Shown: positions 8,788-17,652, counted from the first letter of the stretch. The stretch: DNA of 64,000 nucleotides from Mycobacterium scrofulaceum (GCF_001667885.1 NZ_LZJW01000102.1:1-64000); one strand, 5' to 3'. Notes: generated by a model not told the origin, from the sequence alone. Numbers and translations are program-made.

Positions 8788-9656
8788 CCGCGGGACAGAA
8801 ACGCCAGCACCGTGCTCTCGAACGCCTCCTTGGCCTCGATCATCGCCCAGTGCCCCGAGTTGGGGAAGATGTGCAGCTCCGCATTGGGGATGGTGCGCAT
8901 CGGGATGAGCGCCATGTCCGGCGGGCTCACCCGGTCGTCGCGTCCCCAGGTCAGCAGGGTGGGTGCGGCCAGCTTGTGCATGACGGCCCACGGCATCGGC
9001 CGGTCGGAGGCGGCCATCGCGGCGTTCATCGCGCCGAAGGCCGCTTTCCCGTACATGCGGCGCGCGGCGGCCAGCGTATCGGGGTCGGTGGCCAGCTCCC
9101 AGCGCTCCTCGACCAGCTCCTCGGTGATCAGCGCCTGGTCGTAGACCATCGACTTCAGCCAGTCGACCAGCCGCTGCCGGGTGGGATCCTCAACGAACTC
9201 CTGCAGCAGCCGAATGCCCTCGCTGGGGCTCGGGCTGAAGATGTTGGTTCCGATGCCGCCGATGGTGACCAACCGGTCGACGCGGTCGGGGTTGTGGGTG
9301 GCGAAGTTGATGCCGACGCCGCCGCCCATCGAGTTCCCGACGATGTGCACCCGCTGCACGCCCAGCGCGTCCAGGAAGGGCGGCACGGTGCCGAACGCGG
9401 TCACCATCGGGTGACCGCCGAAATCGTCGCTGACGCCGAACCCGGGGAACTCCAGGATCAGGCAGCGGAACCGCCCGGTGAACGTGGGCAGTATGCCGCG
9501 GAAGTTGCGCCAGCCGGTGACACCCGGTCCGGAGCCGTGCAGGAACAGCAACACCGGAGCGGATTCCGGGCCGCAGTCGTAGTAGCGCAAAGCGCCCTTC
9601 GGAGTGCTGATTTCGCGCAGCTCGGGCTGCGCAACGGTGTCTGCCACGGGTGTCAC
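8784..9656 (-). CDS. Alpha/beta hydrolase of the meta-cleavage product hydrolase type
   Basis: A 290-residue alpha/beta hydrolase. Seen: oxyanion region HGSGPG (40-45), nucleophile elbow GNSMGG with Ser109, acid Asp240 in WGRDD and His269 in NSGHW. The HGSGPG and GNSMGG combination is typical of BphD/HsaD-like C-C hydrolases that cut meta-cleavage products of catechols, though other esterases share it. The start ATG at 9656 gives the normal family length. It lies downstream of the WS/DGAT gene on the same strand with an 18-bp gap, so the two may be co-transcribed. An extradiol dioxygenase, the usual upstream enzyme, is found only at the far right edge. Confidence 0.85.
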   Translation of the reverse strand: MTPVADTVAQPELREISTPKGALRYYDCGPESAPVLLFLHGSGPGVTGWRNFRGILPTFTGRFRCLILEFPGFGVSDDFGGHPMVTAFGTVPPFLDALGVQRVHIVGNSMGGGVGINFATHNPDRVDRLVTIGGIGTNIFSPSPSEGIRLLQEFVEDPTRQRLVDWLKSMVYDQALITEELVEERWELATDPDTLAAARRMYGKAAFGAMNAAMAASDRPMPWAVMHKLAAPTLLTWGRDDRVSPPDMALIPMRTIPNAELHIFPNSGHWAMIEAKEAFESTVLAFLSRG

Positions 9657-9674
9657 CTTGCCACGCCGCGGCGG

Positions 9675-11069
9675 TCAGCTCTGCTGGTGGCTCGATTCGC
9701 TGCAATTCAGCAGCTCTTTGAGCGCCGCGGGGAAGGTGTCGGCGAGGTCCCAGAGGTCGGCAACCAGGTCGGGGCAGGAGATGAGGCCGATGCCCAGGCG
9801 GCCGTTGAGCGACATGACCGTGATGTTGAGCGCGGCGCCGGCGATGATCGGGCCGAGCGGATACATGGCGTCGACCCGGCAGCCCATGAAGTAGAGCTGT
9901 TCCTGCGGTCCGGGCACGTTGGACAGCACCAGGTTGTGCGGCGGTTTATCGGGCAGCGGTATCCGGGGCAGCAGCTTCATCGCCGTGCCGAACATGGTCT
10001 GCCCGGCCACTTGTGTCCAGTCCTGCAGCAGGCTGGACCCCATCGCGGCGGCGTGGTCCTTGGCCGCGGCGTTGCCCTGCGCGATGCGACTCAGCCGTTC
10101 GGCCGGATCCTCGATGTGGGTCTCCAGCCGGCACAGCATCCACGTGGTTTGGTTGCGGCCCGGCCGGTCGGATTTGCCCCGCACCGAGACCGGCACGCTG
10201 GCCACCAACGGGCTGTCCGACAGTTCGCCGCGGTCCACCAGGAACTGCCGCAACGCGCCCGCGCACAGAGCGGTCACCACGTCGTTGACGGTGACGCCGA
10301 ACCTGTTCTTGACCGTCTTGACGTCGTCGAGATCAAGGGTGGCCAAGGCGACGTTGCGGCGCCGCGTGAAGGGGCCGTTGAACGACGTCGGCGGCGCCGC
10401 GAACGGGGCGGCCATGGTCTGCCCGCCGCCGCGGGCCCGCAGCAGCGTTTGCGCCAGCGTCAGCGCGGTTGCCGGCACCACCTTGGCCAGGCGCCACGGC
10501 CGCAGCCCGGCGCCGATGAGTCCGGACGCGGCGATCTGAAGGGGATTCGCCCCGCCGGAACGGGCCGCGGGCTTCGGGGCTGGGGCGTCCGGCGCGGTGC
10601 TGCACAACTGGGCCAGCAGATTGGCCCCGCCGATCCCGTCGACCACCGCGTGGTGGGCCTTGAGGACGACGGCGAGCCCATCGCCGCCGTGCAGCCCCTC
10701 GATGACCCACATCTCCCACAGCGGGCGATCGCGGTCCAGCGCCAGCCCGGCGACGTGCCCGCAGATCTCCGCTAACTCCCTCGACCCTCCCGGCGCCGGG
10801 AGGGCGACCCGGTGCAGGTGGCGTGCGAGGTCGAAACGATCGTCGTCGACCCAGACCGGATGATCGAAGTTCAGCTGGTTGTCCGCCAGCTTGAGACGGA
10901 ATTCGGGCACCGCGTCCACCCGCGCCGCCAGCGCCTCCCGAAACTGTCCGAACGTGTAGCCGCCCGGCACGTGAGCCGGGTCCAGCTCCAGGATGCAGCA
11001 AACATTCAGCGGCTGCGTCGGTGATTCGAGGTAGAGGAAGAACGCGTCTAACCCACTGAGTCGTTGCAT
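9675..11069 (-). CDS. WS/DGAT wax ester synthase / diacylglycerol acyltransferase
   Basis: A 464-residue acyltransferase that joins acyl-CoA to a fatty alcohol or diacylglycerol, making storage lipid. Seen: the family N-terminus 'MQRLSGLDAFFLYLES', active-site motif HHAVVDG (139-145), and the C-terminal 'NLVLSNVPGP' and 'LGPIIAG' blocks. Start: ATG at 11069 matches the family N-terminus. A longer frame from GTG 11108 exists, but that GTG sits inside an operator-like palindrome and adds 13 unrelated residues. The tandem palindromes 26 bp upstream suggest repressor control. The hydrolase gene follows on the same strand. Confidence 0.93.
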   Translation of the reverse strand: MQRLSGLDAFFLYLESPTQPLNVCCILELDPAHVPGGYTFGQFREALAARVDAVPEFRLKLADNQLNFDHPVWVDDDRFDLARHLHRVALPAPGGSRELAEICGHVAGLALDRDRPLWEMWVIEGLHGGDGLAVVLKAHHAVVDGIGGANLLAQLCSTAPDAPAPKPAARSGGANPLQIAASGLIGAGLRPWRLAKVVPATALTLAQTLLRARGGGQTMAAPFAAPPTSFNGPFTRRRNVALATLDLDDVKTVKNRFGVTVNDVVTALCAGALRQFLVDRGELSDSPLVASVPVSVRGKSDRPGRNQTTWMLCRLETHIEDPAERLSRIAQGNAAAKDHAAAMGSSLLQDWTQVAGQTMFGTAMKLLPRIPLPDKPPHNLVLSNVPGPQEQLYFMGCRVDAMYPLGPIIAGAALNITVMSLNGRLGIGLISCPDLVADLWDLADTFPAALKELLNCSESSHQQS

Positions 11070-11094
11070 ATCCGCTCGTCCCGTTTGTGTGCTC

Positions 11095-11122
11095 TGACCG
11101 CTGGTCACATGACCTCTGGTCA
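11095..11122. promoter_or_regulatory. Tandem palindromic operator upstream of the WS/DGAT gene
   Basis: Two 13-bp palindromes of form TGACC-N3-GGTCA lie in direct repeat: TGACCGCTGGTCA at 11095-11107 and TGACCTCTGGTCA at 11110-11122, centres 15 bp apart. They begin 26 bp before the WS/DGAT start. Two identical half-site pairs at fixed spacing are expected for cooperative binding of a dimeric regulator. The regulator is not next to the gene and I cannot name it. Confidence 0.65.
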
Positions 11123-11267
11123 GCGCCGGGCCCCACCGGCGAACGCAATAAGGGTCGACCGCAATCTCTAGGTGTGATTTCTATCTGTAGCCGTTTCGCC
11201 GTCTCAGGCAAACATGTGAGCGAGACATTTAACGAAATCGCCACCGGTGTTCATCGGCGCGCAGGAC

Positions 11268-11711
11268 TCAGCCCCGCGCCGGCCGCCTCGCCATGGCGGA
11301 GTCGGAGGCGGCCCAGTCGGTGGACACCTTGCGATGGCTGATCAGCCAGGTGTCACCGTCGGGCACCAACGTGTCCCGGTACCGGCCGAAATGGTCGAGT
11401 CCGGCGTGGGTGAGGACGGTGAAGTACGACGACACGTGCGCCGACTCGCGCGTCAGCCCGGTGAACAACACGTTGGTGAGGTTGTGTCGCACGATCGGTT
11501 TGACGTCGGCGGCGCGGTCGACGTTGACGCCGGCGAGGAACGACGCGATCGTCGATCGCCCGCGCAGCGGCTCGAGGCCGCGAATCTCCAGGACGCCGTC
11601 GGCGCAGAACGTCCCGGCCAGGCCGTCCAGGTCGCCGGCGTCGCCCGCCCAGTTGTATCGCGCCAGAGTGTCGCGGATGCGCTCACGCGCAACCAGTTCC
11701 CAGATCTCCAC
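11268..11711 (-). CDS. SnoaL/NTF2-like protein
   Basis: A 147-residue NTF2-fold protein. Seen: N-terminal 'ARERIRDTLARYNWAGDAGDLDGLAGTFCADGVLEIRG', the usual helix-acidic-turn opening, later 'VRHNLTNVLFTG' and 'VSSYFTVLTHAGLDHFGRYRDTL'. Function within the SnoaL-like group is open (isomerase, dehydratase or ligand binding). Start: GTG at 11711 with GAGGAG 9 nt upstream. It sits 44 bp after the small gene at 11756 on the same strand and may share its transcript. It is similar in type, not closely in sequence, to the protein at 8185. Confidence 0.8.
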   Translation of the reverse strand: MEIWELVARERIRDTLARYNWAGDAGDLDGLAGTFCADGVLEIRGLEPLRGRSTIASFLAGVNVDRAADVKPIVRHNLTNVLFTGLTRESAHVSSYFTVLTHAGLDHFGRYRDTLVPDGDTWLISHRKVSTDWAASDSAMARRPARG

Positions 11712-11755
11712 CGTCGTGACTCCTCGGGCGCAGCCTAATACCCGACGCGCCGGCG

Positions 11756-11938
11756 CTACTTCACGATGTGGGGCCGGAACCCGTGGCGGTTGGCCGGCGT
11801 CACCCCGTTCAGGTCGAAGATCGCGATCAGGGCGCGCAGCAGCGCGGGGGACCAGTCCTCGAACGGTTGCGCGTCCAGCCGGTCGAGGACTTCGCCACGG
11901 AGATACTCGATGCCCGAAGGATGTCGAGGGTCACTCAT
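11756..11938 (-). CDS. Small hypothetical protein
   Basis: A 60-residue protein that I do not recognise as a named family. It has no signal peptide or membrane segment. The sequence 'YLRGEVLDRLDAQPFEDWSPALLRALIAIFDL' predicts two short helices. The ATG at 11938 is preceded by TAGGGATGTG, a weak ribosome site. Codon use and the absence of a better frame on the other strand support it as real. It may be the first gene of a two-gene unit with the SnoaL-like protein downstream. Confidence 0.55.
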   Translation of the reverse strand: MSDPRHPSGIEYLRGEVLDRLDAQPFEDWSPALLRALIAIFDLNGVTPANRHGFRPHIVK

Positions 11939-12163
11939 CGCACATCCCTACGGCGCACGGGACCCGGTTCGGTGCTCAACGAGCCAGCTCCCTTCACGAC
12001 GAGTTGCTGGCGTCGACGCTAGGACCGCCGCCTCGCGGTTGTACAGCCAACTGGCCAAACTCAAATGTGTCTGAAAGATCGGTCGCCCAGCGCAACGCCG
12101 CCGCCGGCGCCCCCTATTCCGCATGCGGGGAATGAATCCCGCCGCGGGGCCGTAGAACAACGC

Positions 12164-12589
12164 ATGGAACTCAATGACGCGGCCCGCGAACTGATCGGCA
12201 AGGGCGCCGACGCCACGCTGGTGACCCTGAACCCCGACGGCAGCCCGCAAGTCAGCCTGGTGTGGGTCGCTTTGGAGTCGACGCCCGACGGAGACGAACT
12301 CGTCAGTGCGCATCTCGCCGAGCACAAGAAGGTTCGCAACGTGCGCAACGACCCTCGGGTCGCCGTCACGATCGCGTCGCCCGGCGGGGCGCACACCGGG
12401 ATGCGGCCCTACCTCTGGATCACCGGGACGGCGCGGGTCGTCGAAGGCGGGGCGCCCGAGCTTCTCGCCCAACTCAACCCCGTTCTGGGCGACCCGAACA
12501 CGAAGTTCCCGCCGGACGGCGCACCGCCGGGGTTCCTGACCCGCATTCGCATCGACAAGATCGGCGGCATCGGCCCCTGGGCGTCCTGA
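12164..12589 (+). CDS. PPOX-class F420-dependent enzyme
   Basis: A 141-residue split beta-barrel protein of the pyridoxamine-5-phosphate-oxidase-like group common in mycobacteria as F420-binding reductases. Seen: 'ATLVTLNPDGSPQVSLVWVAL', the first barrel strands; then 'HKKVRNVRNDPRVAVTI' with the basic patch that contacts cofactor phosphate; and 'YLWITGTARVVEGG'. Start: ATG at 12164; a longer open frame upstream is not supported by the family alignment. The true electron donor (F420H2 or FMNH2) cannot be told from sequence alone. It is followed 51 bp later by the molybdopterin oxidoreductase on the same strand. Confidence 0.82.
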   Translation: MELNDAARELIGKGADATLVTLNPDGSPQVSLVWVALESTPDGDELVSAHLAEHKKVRNVRNDPRVAVTIASPGGAHTGMRPYLWITGTARVVEGGAPELLAQLNPVLGDPNTKFPPDGAPPGFLTRIRIDKIGGIGPWAS

Positions 12590-12640
12590 CGCCCGAATTT
12601 GGCACTTCCGCGACGGTCGGTAGCGGAATACAGTGGGTGG

Positions 12641-14875
12641 GTGAAGACCGGCGAAGACGGCAGGCATCTGCGCACCTGCCCCCTGTGTGAAGCCATGTGC
12701 GGCTTGGAGATTCACGTCGACGGCGGCAGGGTCACCAGCATCCGGGGGAACCGCGACGACGTGTGGAGCCGCGGGCACATCTGCCCGAAGGGCGTCTCAC
12801 TCGCGGCGCTGCACGACGACCCGGATCGCATCCGCCAACCGATGATCAAGGTCGACGGGGAATGGCGCGAGGTCACCTGGGACGCGGCGTTCCGCCGCTG
12901 CACCGAGCTGCTGACGCCGGTGATCGAGAAGTACGGGATCGGCGCGGTCACCGCCTACACCGGCAACCCGCTGGCGCACTCGTTCTCCCTGGCCCGCTAC
13001 GCCGGCGTGCTGATGGGCATGTCGGGGATGCCGGTCACCTATTCGCCGGGCACTGTCGACCAGTGGCCGAAGAACCTGTCGTCGCATTTGATGTACGGCC
13101 TCTGGTGGAACTTCCCCGTGCCCGACATCGAACGCACCGACCTGATGGTCATCATGGGCGCCAACCCCGCCGCGTCACAGGGCTCGCTGCTGGCCGCTCC
13201 CGACGTGATGGGGCTGATCGAGGCGATCCGCAAACGGGGCAAGGTCATCGTGATCGACCCGGTGCGCACGCAGACCGCGGCCCGCGCCGATGAATGGCTG
13301 CCCATCGTGCCCGGAACCGACGCGGCGCTGCTGCTGGCCGTGGCGCACACGCTGTTTGAGGAAGACCTGATCCACCTTGGACCGCACGTCGACGGGGTCG
13401 ACACGATGCGCCGGGTCGCCGCGGATTGGCCGCCGGAGCGCGTCAGCGCCGTCACCGGCATCGCCGAGGACCGCATCCGGCGGTTGGCGCGTGAGCTCGC
13501 CGGCACCGAGAGGTCGGTGGTGTATGGCCGAATTGGGTTGTGCAACCAGGAATTCGGCAGCCTGGCCAGCTGGCTGGTCGACGTCATCAACATTCTGACC
13601 GGACATTTCGACGTGCCCGGGGGAGCGATGTTCCCCAAGCCGGCGGCCTGGTCCATCACCACGCAGCCGCTGCCCGGCCTGGAGGGTGGCCTTCCGGAGT
13701 TCGGCCGCTGGCATACCCGCGTGCGCGGGGCGAAGGAGGTGCTCGGCCAGGCCCCGGTGTCCTGCATGGCCGAGGAGATCGCCACTCCCGGCGACGGACA
13801 ACTCAAGGCGCTGATCACGGTCGCGGGCAACCCGGTGTTGTCCACGCCCGGCGGCGACAAGCTCGACGAAGTGCTGCCGATGCTGGAAGCGATGATCTCC
13901 GTTGATCTTTGGCTCAACGAGACGACACGGCACGCCGACGTGATCCTGCCCGGTCTGTCCCCGCTCGAGCAGCCGCACCACGACGATCTCATCCTGCTGT
14001 TCGCGATCCACAGCATCGCGAATTATTCGCCGCCGGTGTTCGATCCGGGAGACCGCCCGCACGAATGGGAGATCCTGATCAGGCTGACCGGCCTGTGCAC
14101 CGGCACGCCGGCCGAAGATGTCGACGTCGCCGCGATCGACGATGGGTTCTTCGATTACCTGGCCTTCACGCGGGGCCTCGACGGGGCGGAGATCCGCAAG
14201 CTGTACGACCACGGCGGCCCCGAGCGGATGCTGGACCTCACACTGCGAACCGGGCCGTTCGGGGACCAGTACGGCAAGAATCCCGGCGGGCTGACGCTGG
14301 ATCTGCTCAAGGCCAACCCTAACGGCATCGACTTCGGACCGATGGTGCCGCAACTGCCGGACATCCTGGGCACGCCCGACAAGAAGATCCGGCTGGCGCC
14401 GCAATACCTCCTCGATGACCTGCCGCGGCTGGCCGCCAGGATGGAACGACCGGCAGAACCGCTGGTTCTGGTGAGCCGCCGACACCTTCGCTCGAACAAC
14501 ACCTGGCTGCACAACGTGCCCGCGCTGATGAAGGGAAAGGACCGGTGCACGTTGCTGATTCACCCCGACGACGCGGCCAGGTGCGGCGTCGCGGACGATG
14601 ACGTGGTCACCGTCAAATCGGCGGCCGGCGAAATCAAAGTGCCCGTCGAGGTCACCGAGGCGATCAAACCGGGCGTGGTGTCGATGCCCCACGGCTGGGG
14701 ACACGGCAAGCCGGGCACCCGCATGGCGGTGGCCAACGGTTCGCCGGGCGCCAACACGAATGTGCTTTCCCCACCGACGTTTATCGACGAGCCGTCCGGC
14801 AACGGCGCACTCAATGGCATACCGGTGACGATCATCGACGATCAGGCCCGCTTCCGGCCCGCACAGACACACTGA
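12641..14875 (+). CDS. Molybdopterin-dependent oxidoreductase (formate dehydrogenase / BisC-like)
   Basis: A 744-residue bis-MGD enzyme. Seen: N-terminal 4Fe-4S site 'CPLCEAMCGLEIH ... ICPKG', then molybdopterin domains with 'YSPGTVDQWPKN', 'MGANPAASQGS', 'VIDPVRTQTAARADEWLPIVPGTDAALLLAV', and the C-terminal dinucleotide-binding beta-barrel ending 'PHGWGHGKPGT'. No twin-arginine signal is visible, so it is probably cytoplasmic. The substrate is unknown: formate, thiosulfate-like and S- or N-oxide enzymes share this plan. Start: GTG at 12641 places the first cysteine cluster near residue 13, as in relatives; an upstream TTG (12599) adds 14 residues. A small inverted repeat follows the stop. 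Confidence 0.85.
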   Translation: MKTGEDGRHLRTCPLCEAMCGLEIHVDGGRVTSIRGNRDDVWSRGHICPKGVSLAALHDDPDRIRQPMIKVDGEWREVTWDAAFRRCTELLTPVIEKYGIGAVTAYTGNPLAHSFSLARYAGVLMGMSGMPVTYSPGTVDQWPKNLSSHLMYGLWWNFPVPDIERTDLMVIMGANPAASQGSLLAAPDVMGLIEAIRKRGKVIVIDPVRTQTAARADEWLPIVPGTDAALLLAVAHTLFEEDLIHLGPHVDGVDTMRRVAADWPPERVSAVTGIAEDRIRRLARELAGTERSVVYGRIGLCNQEFGSLASWLVDVINILTGHFDVPGGAMFPKPAAWSITTQPLPGLEGGLPEFGRWHTRVRGAKEVLGQAPVSCMAEEIATPGDGQLKALITVAGNPVLSTPGGDKLDEVLPMLEAMISVDLWLNETTRHADVILPGLSPLEQPHHDDLILLFAIHSIANYSPPVFDPGDRPHEWEILIRLTGLCTGTPAEDVDVAAIDDGFFDYLAFTRGLDGAEIRKLYDHGGPERMLDLTLRTGPFGDQYGKNPGGLTLDLLKANPNGIDFGPMVPQLPDILGTPDKKIRLAPQYLLDDLPRLAARMERPAEPLVLVSRRHLRSNNTWLHNVPALMKGKDRCTLLIHPDDAARCGVADDDVVTVKSAAGEIKVPVEVTEAIKPGVVSMPHGWGHGKPGTRMAVANGSPGANTNVLSPPTFIDEPSGNGALNGIPVTIIDDQARFRPAQTH

Positions 14876-14900
14876 ATCGCGTACGCTTTCAACCCCCTGT

Positions 14901-14963
14901 CGCTTGGTTAACGGCAAGCGCCGGTCTGTGGTTCATCTCACCCCGGGTGCCTTGCACTGAACC
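14901..14963. promoter_or_regulatory. Inverted repeats upstream of the type III PKS gene
   Basis: CGCTTG (14901-14906) and CAAGCG (14915-14920) can form a 6-bp stem with an 8-nt loop, and GGTTCA (14930-14935) pairs with TGAACC (14958-14963). No T-run follows the first stem, so a classic terminator is unlikely. Either could be an operator for the polyketide synthase gene that starts at 14993. Confidence 0.3.
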
Positions 14964-14992
14964 GTCCGGCGGAGCGGTCCGTCGGGATAGGC

Positions 14993-16093
14993 ATGACTGC
15001 AACAACGCAACTCACATCCCCCAGCGGGGCCGCTCAGCGTGGACGCGGCGCACCGCACATCGCGGGGGCCGCGGTGGCCTTCACCTCGCACCGCTACAAC
15101 CAGGACGAAGTCGCCCGGGAGTTAACCGAATTCACCGACCCGCGGTTCCTGCGCTTCGCGCAGACAACGGGCGTCGACCAGCGCAGCCTCGCGCTGCCGC
15201 TCTCGCGGTACCCGCAGCTGAGCGGCTTCACCGAAGCCAACGACGCCTACCTCGAAGTCGCCGTCGACCTCGGCGAACGCGCGATAGGTTCGGCATTGGA
15301 AGACGCCGGCCTCGAACCGCACGAGGTGGACACCATTGTGGTGGTCTCCAGCACCGGCATCGCGGTGCCCACCATCGATGCCCGGCTGATGACCCGAATC
15401 GGCTTGCGGCCCAACGTCAAACGCGTCCCGTTGTTCGGCCTCGGCTGCGTCGCCGGGGCCGCCGGAATGGCGCGCGTGCACGATTACCTGCATGGCTACC
15501 CCGGGGACGTGGCGGTCCTCCTGTCGGTCGAGCTGTGTTCCCTCACGCTGCAGCGTGACGACACGTCGATCCCCGCCCTGATCGGGGTGTCGCTGTTCGG
15601 CGACGGCGCCGCCGCCGTCGTCGCTGCGGGTGCCGACCGAAACCCGTTGAACGGCAATGCCGGCCCGCGGATTCTCGCCACCCGCAGCCGCGTGGTTCCG
15701 GAGACGGTCGACGTCATGGGGTGGAACGTGGGCTCCAGCGGCTTCCAGCTGGTGATGTCGCGCGACGTCCCGAAAATGGCGGAAACCTACCTTCGGGACG
15801 AGGTCGACGGCTTCCTCGCCGATCAGGGGTTGTCTCTCGCGGACATCGCGACCTGGATATGTCATCCCGGCGGTCCCAAAGTGCTCGACTCGATCGAGGA
15901 AGCGCTGGAGCTCCCGCCGGAGGCCACGGCGCACAGCCGAAAGTCGATGCGGGACAACGGCAACGTCTCCTCGGTGTCGGTGCTCGACGTCTTGCGCCGC
16001 ACGCTGGCGGAGCCGCAGGCCGCGGGGTCGTTCGGCGTCATGCTGGCGATGGGGCCGGGCTTCAGCTTCGAGCTGCTCCTGCTGCAGTGGTGA
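14993..16093 (+). CDS. Type III polyketide synthase (chalcone synthase-like)
   Basis: A 366-residue ketosynthase homodimer that extends an acyl-CoA starter with malonyl-CoA, typically making alkylresorcinols or alkylpyrones in mycobacteria. Seen: catalytic Cys152 in FGLGCVAGAAG, His291 in CHPGGPKV and Asn324 in RDNGNVSS, the complete Cys-His-Asn triad; length is normal. It is followed 11 bp later by an isoprenylcysteine-methyltransferase-like gene. Family knowledge: the same pair occurs in Streptomyces srsA-srsB, where the second enzyme O-methylates the alkylresorcinol. The product here is therefore probably a methylated phenolic lipid. Confidence 0.92.
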   Translation: MTATTQLTSPSGAAQRGRGAPHIAGAAVAFTSHRYNQDEVARELTEFTDPRFLRFAQTTGVDQRSLALPLSRYPQLSGFTEANDAYLEVAVDLGERAIGSALEDAGLEPHEVDTIVVVSSTGIAVPTIDARLMTRIGLRPNVKRVPLFGLGCVAGAAGMARVHDYLHGYPGDVAVLLSVELCSLTLQRDDTSIPALIGVSLFGDGAAAVVAAGADRNPLNGNAGPRILATRSRVVPETVDVMGWNVGSSGFQLVMSRDVPKMAETYLRDEVDGFLADQGLSLADIATWICHPGGPKVLDSIEEALELPPEATAHSRKSMRDNGNVSSVSVLDVLRRTLAEPQAAGSFGVMLAMGPGFSFELLLLQW

Positions 16094-16104
16094 AGGCCGA
16101 CGCC

Positions 16105-16608
16105 ATGTACTACTACCTGTTCATCCTGGCCATCGGCGCCGAACGCCTGGTCGAGCTGGCCGTCTCGCGGCGAAACACCGAATGGTCACTCGCCCACGGG
16201 GGCAAGGAGTTCGGCCGCGACCACTACCCGGCGATGGTCAGCATGCACGCCCTGTTGCTGGTCTCGTGCGTCGTGGAGACCTGGACCTTCGCCCGGCCGT
16301 TCATCCCCTGGCTCGGGTGGCCGATGCTCGCCGTCGTGGCGCTCAGCACGGTGGTGCGCTGGCGCTGCGTGGCCGTGCTCGGCAAGCATTGGAACCCCAG
16401 GCTGATCGTGATACCGGGCGCACCATTGGTCCGCGGCGGGCTGTATCGCTGGGTGCGCCACCCGAATTACACGGCGGTCGCGGCGGAGGTGGCGGCGCTG
16501 CCGCTCGTTCACACGGCATGGCTGACGGCGATCGCGTTCAGCATCGCGAACGCGATCGTGCTCAGGGTGCGGATCCGCGCCGAAAACGCCGCACTGGGCT
16601 TGGTGTGA
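16105..16608 (+). CDS. Isoprenylcysteine carboxyl methyltransferase-like membrane methyltransferase
   Basis: A 167-residue integral membrane methyltransferase. Seen: four to five hydrophobic segments and the C-terminal SAM-site block 'GGLYRWVRHPNYTAVAAEV', in which the RHPxY motif is the family signature. Start: ATG at 16105 has GAAGG 8 nt upstream; an earlier GTG at 16090 overlapping the PKS stop is possible. Bacteria do not need it for prenyl-cysteine; next to a type III PKS it most likely O-methylates an alkylresorcinol or similar lipid. Confidence 0.85.
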   Translation: MYYYLFILAIGAERLVELAVSRRNTEWSLAHGGKEFGRDHYPAMVSMHALLLVSCVVETWTFARPFIPWLGWPMLAVVALSTVVRWRCVAVLGKHWNPRLIVIPGAPLVRGGLYRWVRHPNYTAVAAEVAALPLVHTAWLTAIAFSIANAIVLRVRIRAENAALGLV

Positions 16609-16623
16609 GGGCAGATTCGCCGA

Positions 16624-17469
16624 TCAGGGCGCGATGGGCCGATTCGTCCACTCGCGGTCGGGCCGGCGCGACGAGCGGAACCAGCCGCCCGCCGCGCCGG
16701 TACCGCCGTCGGTCGGGATGGTGTGGCCGGTGACGAAGCCGGACAGGTCCGAGGCCAAGAACAAGATGACGCGCGCCTGGTCCTCGGGTACACCCATCCG
16801 GCCGACCGGAACCCATTGCGGCCATTGGGCCTGCTCGTCGGGAGACAGCCACCGCGAGTAGGGCACCTGAAGCGATTCGGTGACGTCGGGCGCGATCGCG
16901 TTGACCCGCACCCCATGCCCGCCCACCTGGACCGCGAGGCTGCGGGTGAATTGAATGACCGCCGCCTTGAACGCGGCATAGACCGGATCTTCGGGGTAAC
17001 CGCGCAGCCCCTCGATGGACGACACGTTGACGATCGCGCCGGTCCGCCGGGCGACCATCGCGGGCAGGAACGCGTGGGTGACCAGGAAGACATGGTGCAG
17101 GTTGACCCGGTACAGCTCGTCCCAGAGTTGGGGATCGGTGTCGGCGAAGTTTCCCGGATGCCGCAGCCAGTGGCCCACGTTGTTGATAAGCGCATCCACC
17201 CGGCCGTAGCGCTCCAACACCGATCGCGCCATGTCGTCGACCGCCCCCGCGTCGCGGACGTCGGTGACCACCGCCACCGCCGATCCGCCCGAGGCCGCGA
17301 TGTCGTCGACCGTCCGTGCGGCCAGCCCGCCGTCGATGTCGACGATCACCACGTGTGCGCCCTGGTGGGCGAACAGCCGCGCGGTGGCCGCGCCGATGCC
17401 GCCACCACCGCCGGTCACCACGGCCACCCGGTCGCCCAGCAGCGCGGCAGCAGGCGTTTCGTCGTTCAT
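16624..17469 (-). CDS. SDR family oxidoreductase
   Basis: A 281-residue short-chain dehydrogenase. Seen: TGGGGGIG nucleotide motif (19-26), NNVG in place of NNAG (96-99), catalytic Ser150/151 region 'VNVSSIEG', Tyr164 and Lys168, and a C-terminal 'FVTGHTIPTDGGTGA' followed by a Trp/Arg-rich tail. The substrate is unknown. The gene is convergent with the ICMT gene (15-bp gap) and divergent from the esterase at 17653. It lacks the RPDLENP block of the mycofactocin group, so it probably uses exchangeable NAD(P). Confidence 0.87.
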   Translation of the reverse strand: MNDETPAAALLGDRVAVVTGGGGGIGAATARLFAHQGAHVVIVDIDGGLAARTVDDIAASGGSAVAVVTDVRDAGAVDDMARSVLERYGRVDALINNVGHWLRHPGNFADTDPQLWDELYRVNLHHVFLVTHAFLPAMVARRTGAIVNVSSIEGLRGYPEDPVYAAFKAAVIQFTRSLAVQVGGHGVRVNAIAPDVTESLQVPYSRWLSPDEQAQWPQWVPVGRMGVPEDQARVILFLASDLSGFVTGHTIPTDGGTGAAGGWFRSSRRPDREWTNRPIAP

Positions 17470-17652
17470 CGCTCATATCTTGGGCCACCGGGGGAAACCG
17501 CCGATGCCCGGGCCGACGAAACCGCGGAATGCTCCCTTATACCCACCGCGTGCCAGCGGTAAACCGTGACGTACCCAACATTCGCGCGGTCTTCACGGGA
17601 AGTTATTCGTGCCCACGGACGGGTATTCGGTCCGCACTTAGGAGGTAGCGCA

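Noticed and set aside
8850..10775. 641-codon open frame on the plus strand
   Set aside because: Antisense across both the hydrolase and the WS/DGAT gene; it has no recognisable motif and crosses a gene boundary.
11070..11108. N-terminal extension of WS/DGAT to GTG 11108
   Set aside because: The extra 13 residues do not fit the family N-terminus, and the GTG lies inside the palindromic operator.
13175..14917. 580-codon open frame on the minus strand
   Set aside because: It lies antisense to the molybdopterin oxidoreductase, is rich in Arg/His/Gly/Gln, and has no domain motif; a GC-rich shadow frame.
14901..14920. Rho-independent terminator after the molybdopterin oxidoreductase
   Set aside because: Only a 6-bp stem and no T-run follows; kept only as an inverted repeat with low confidence.
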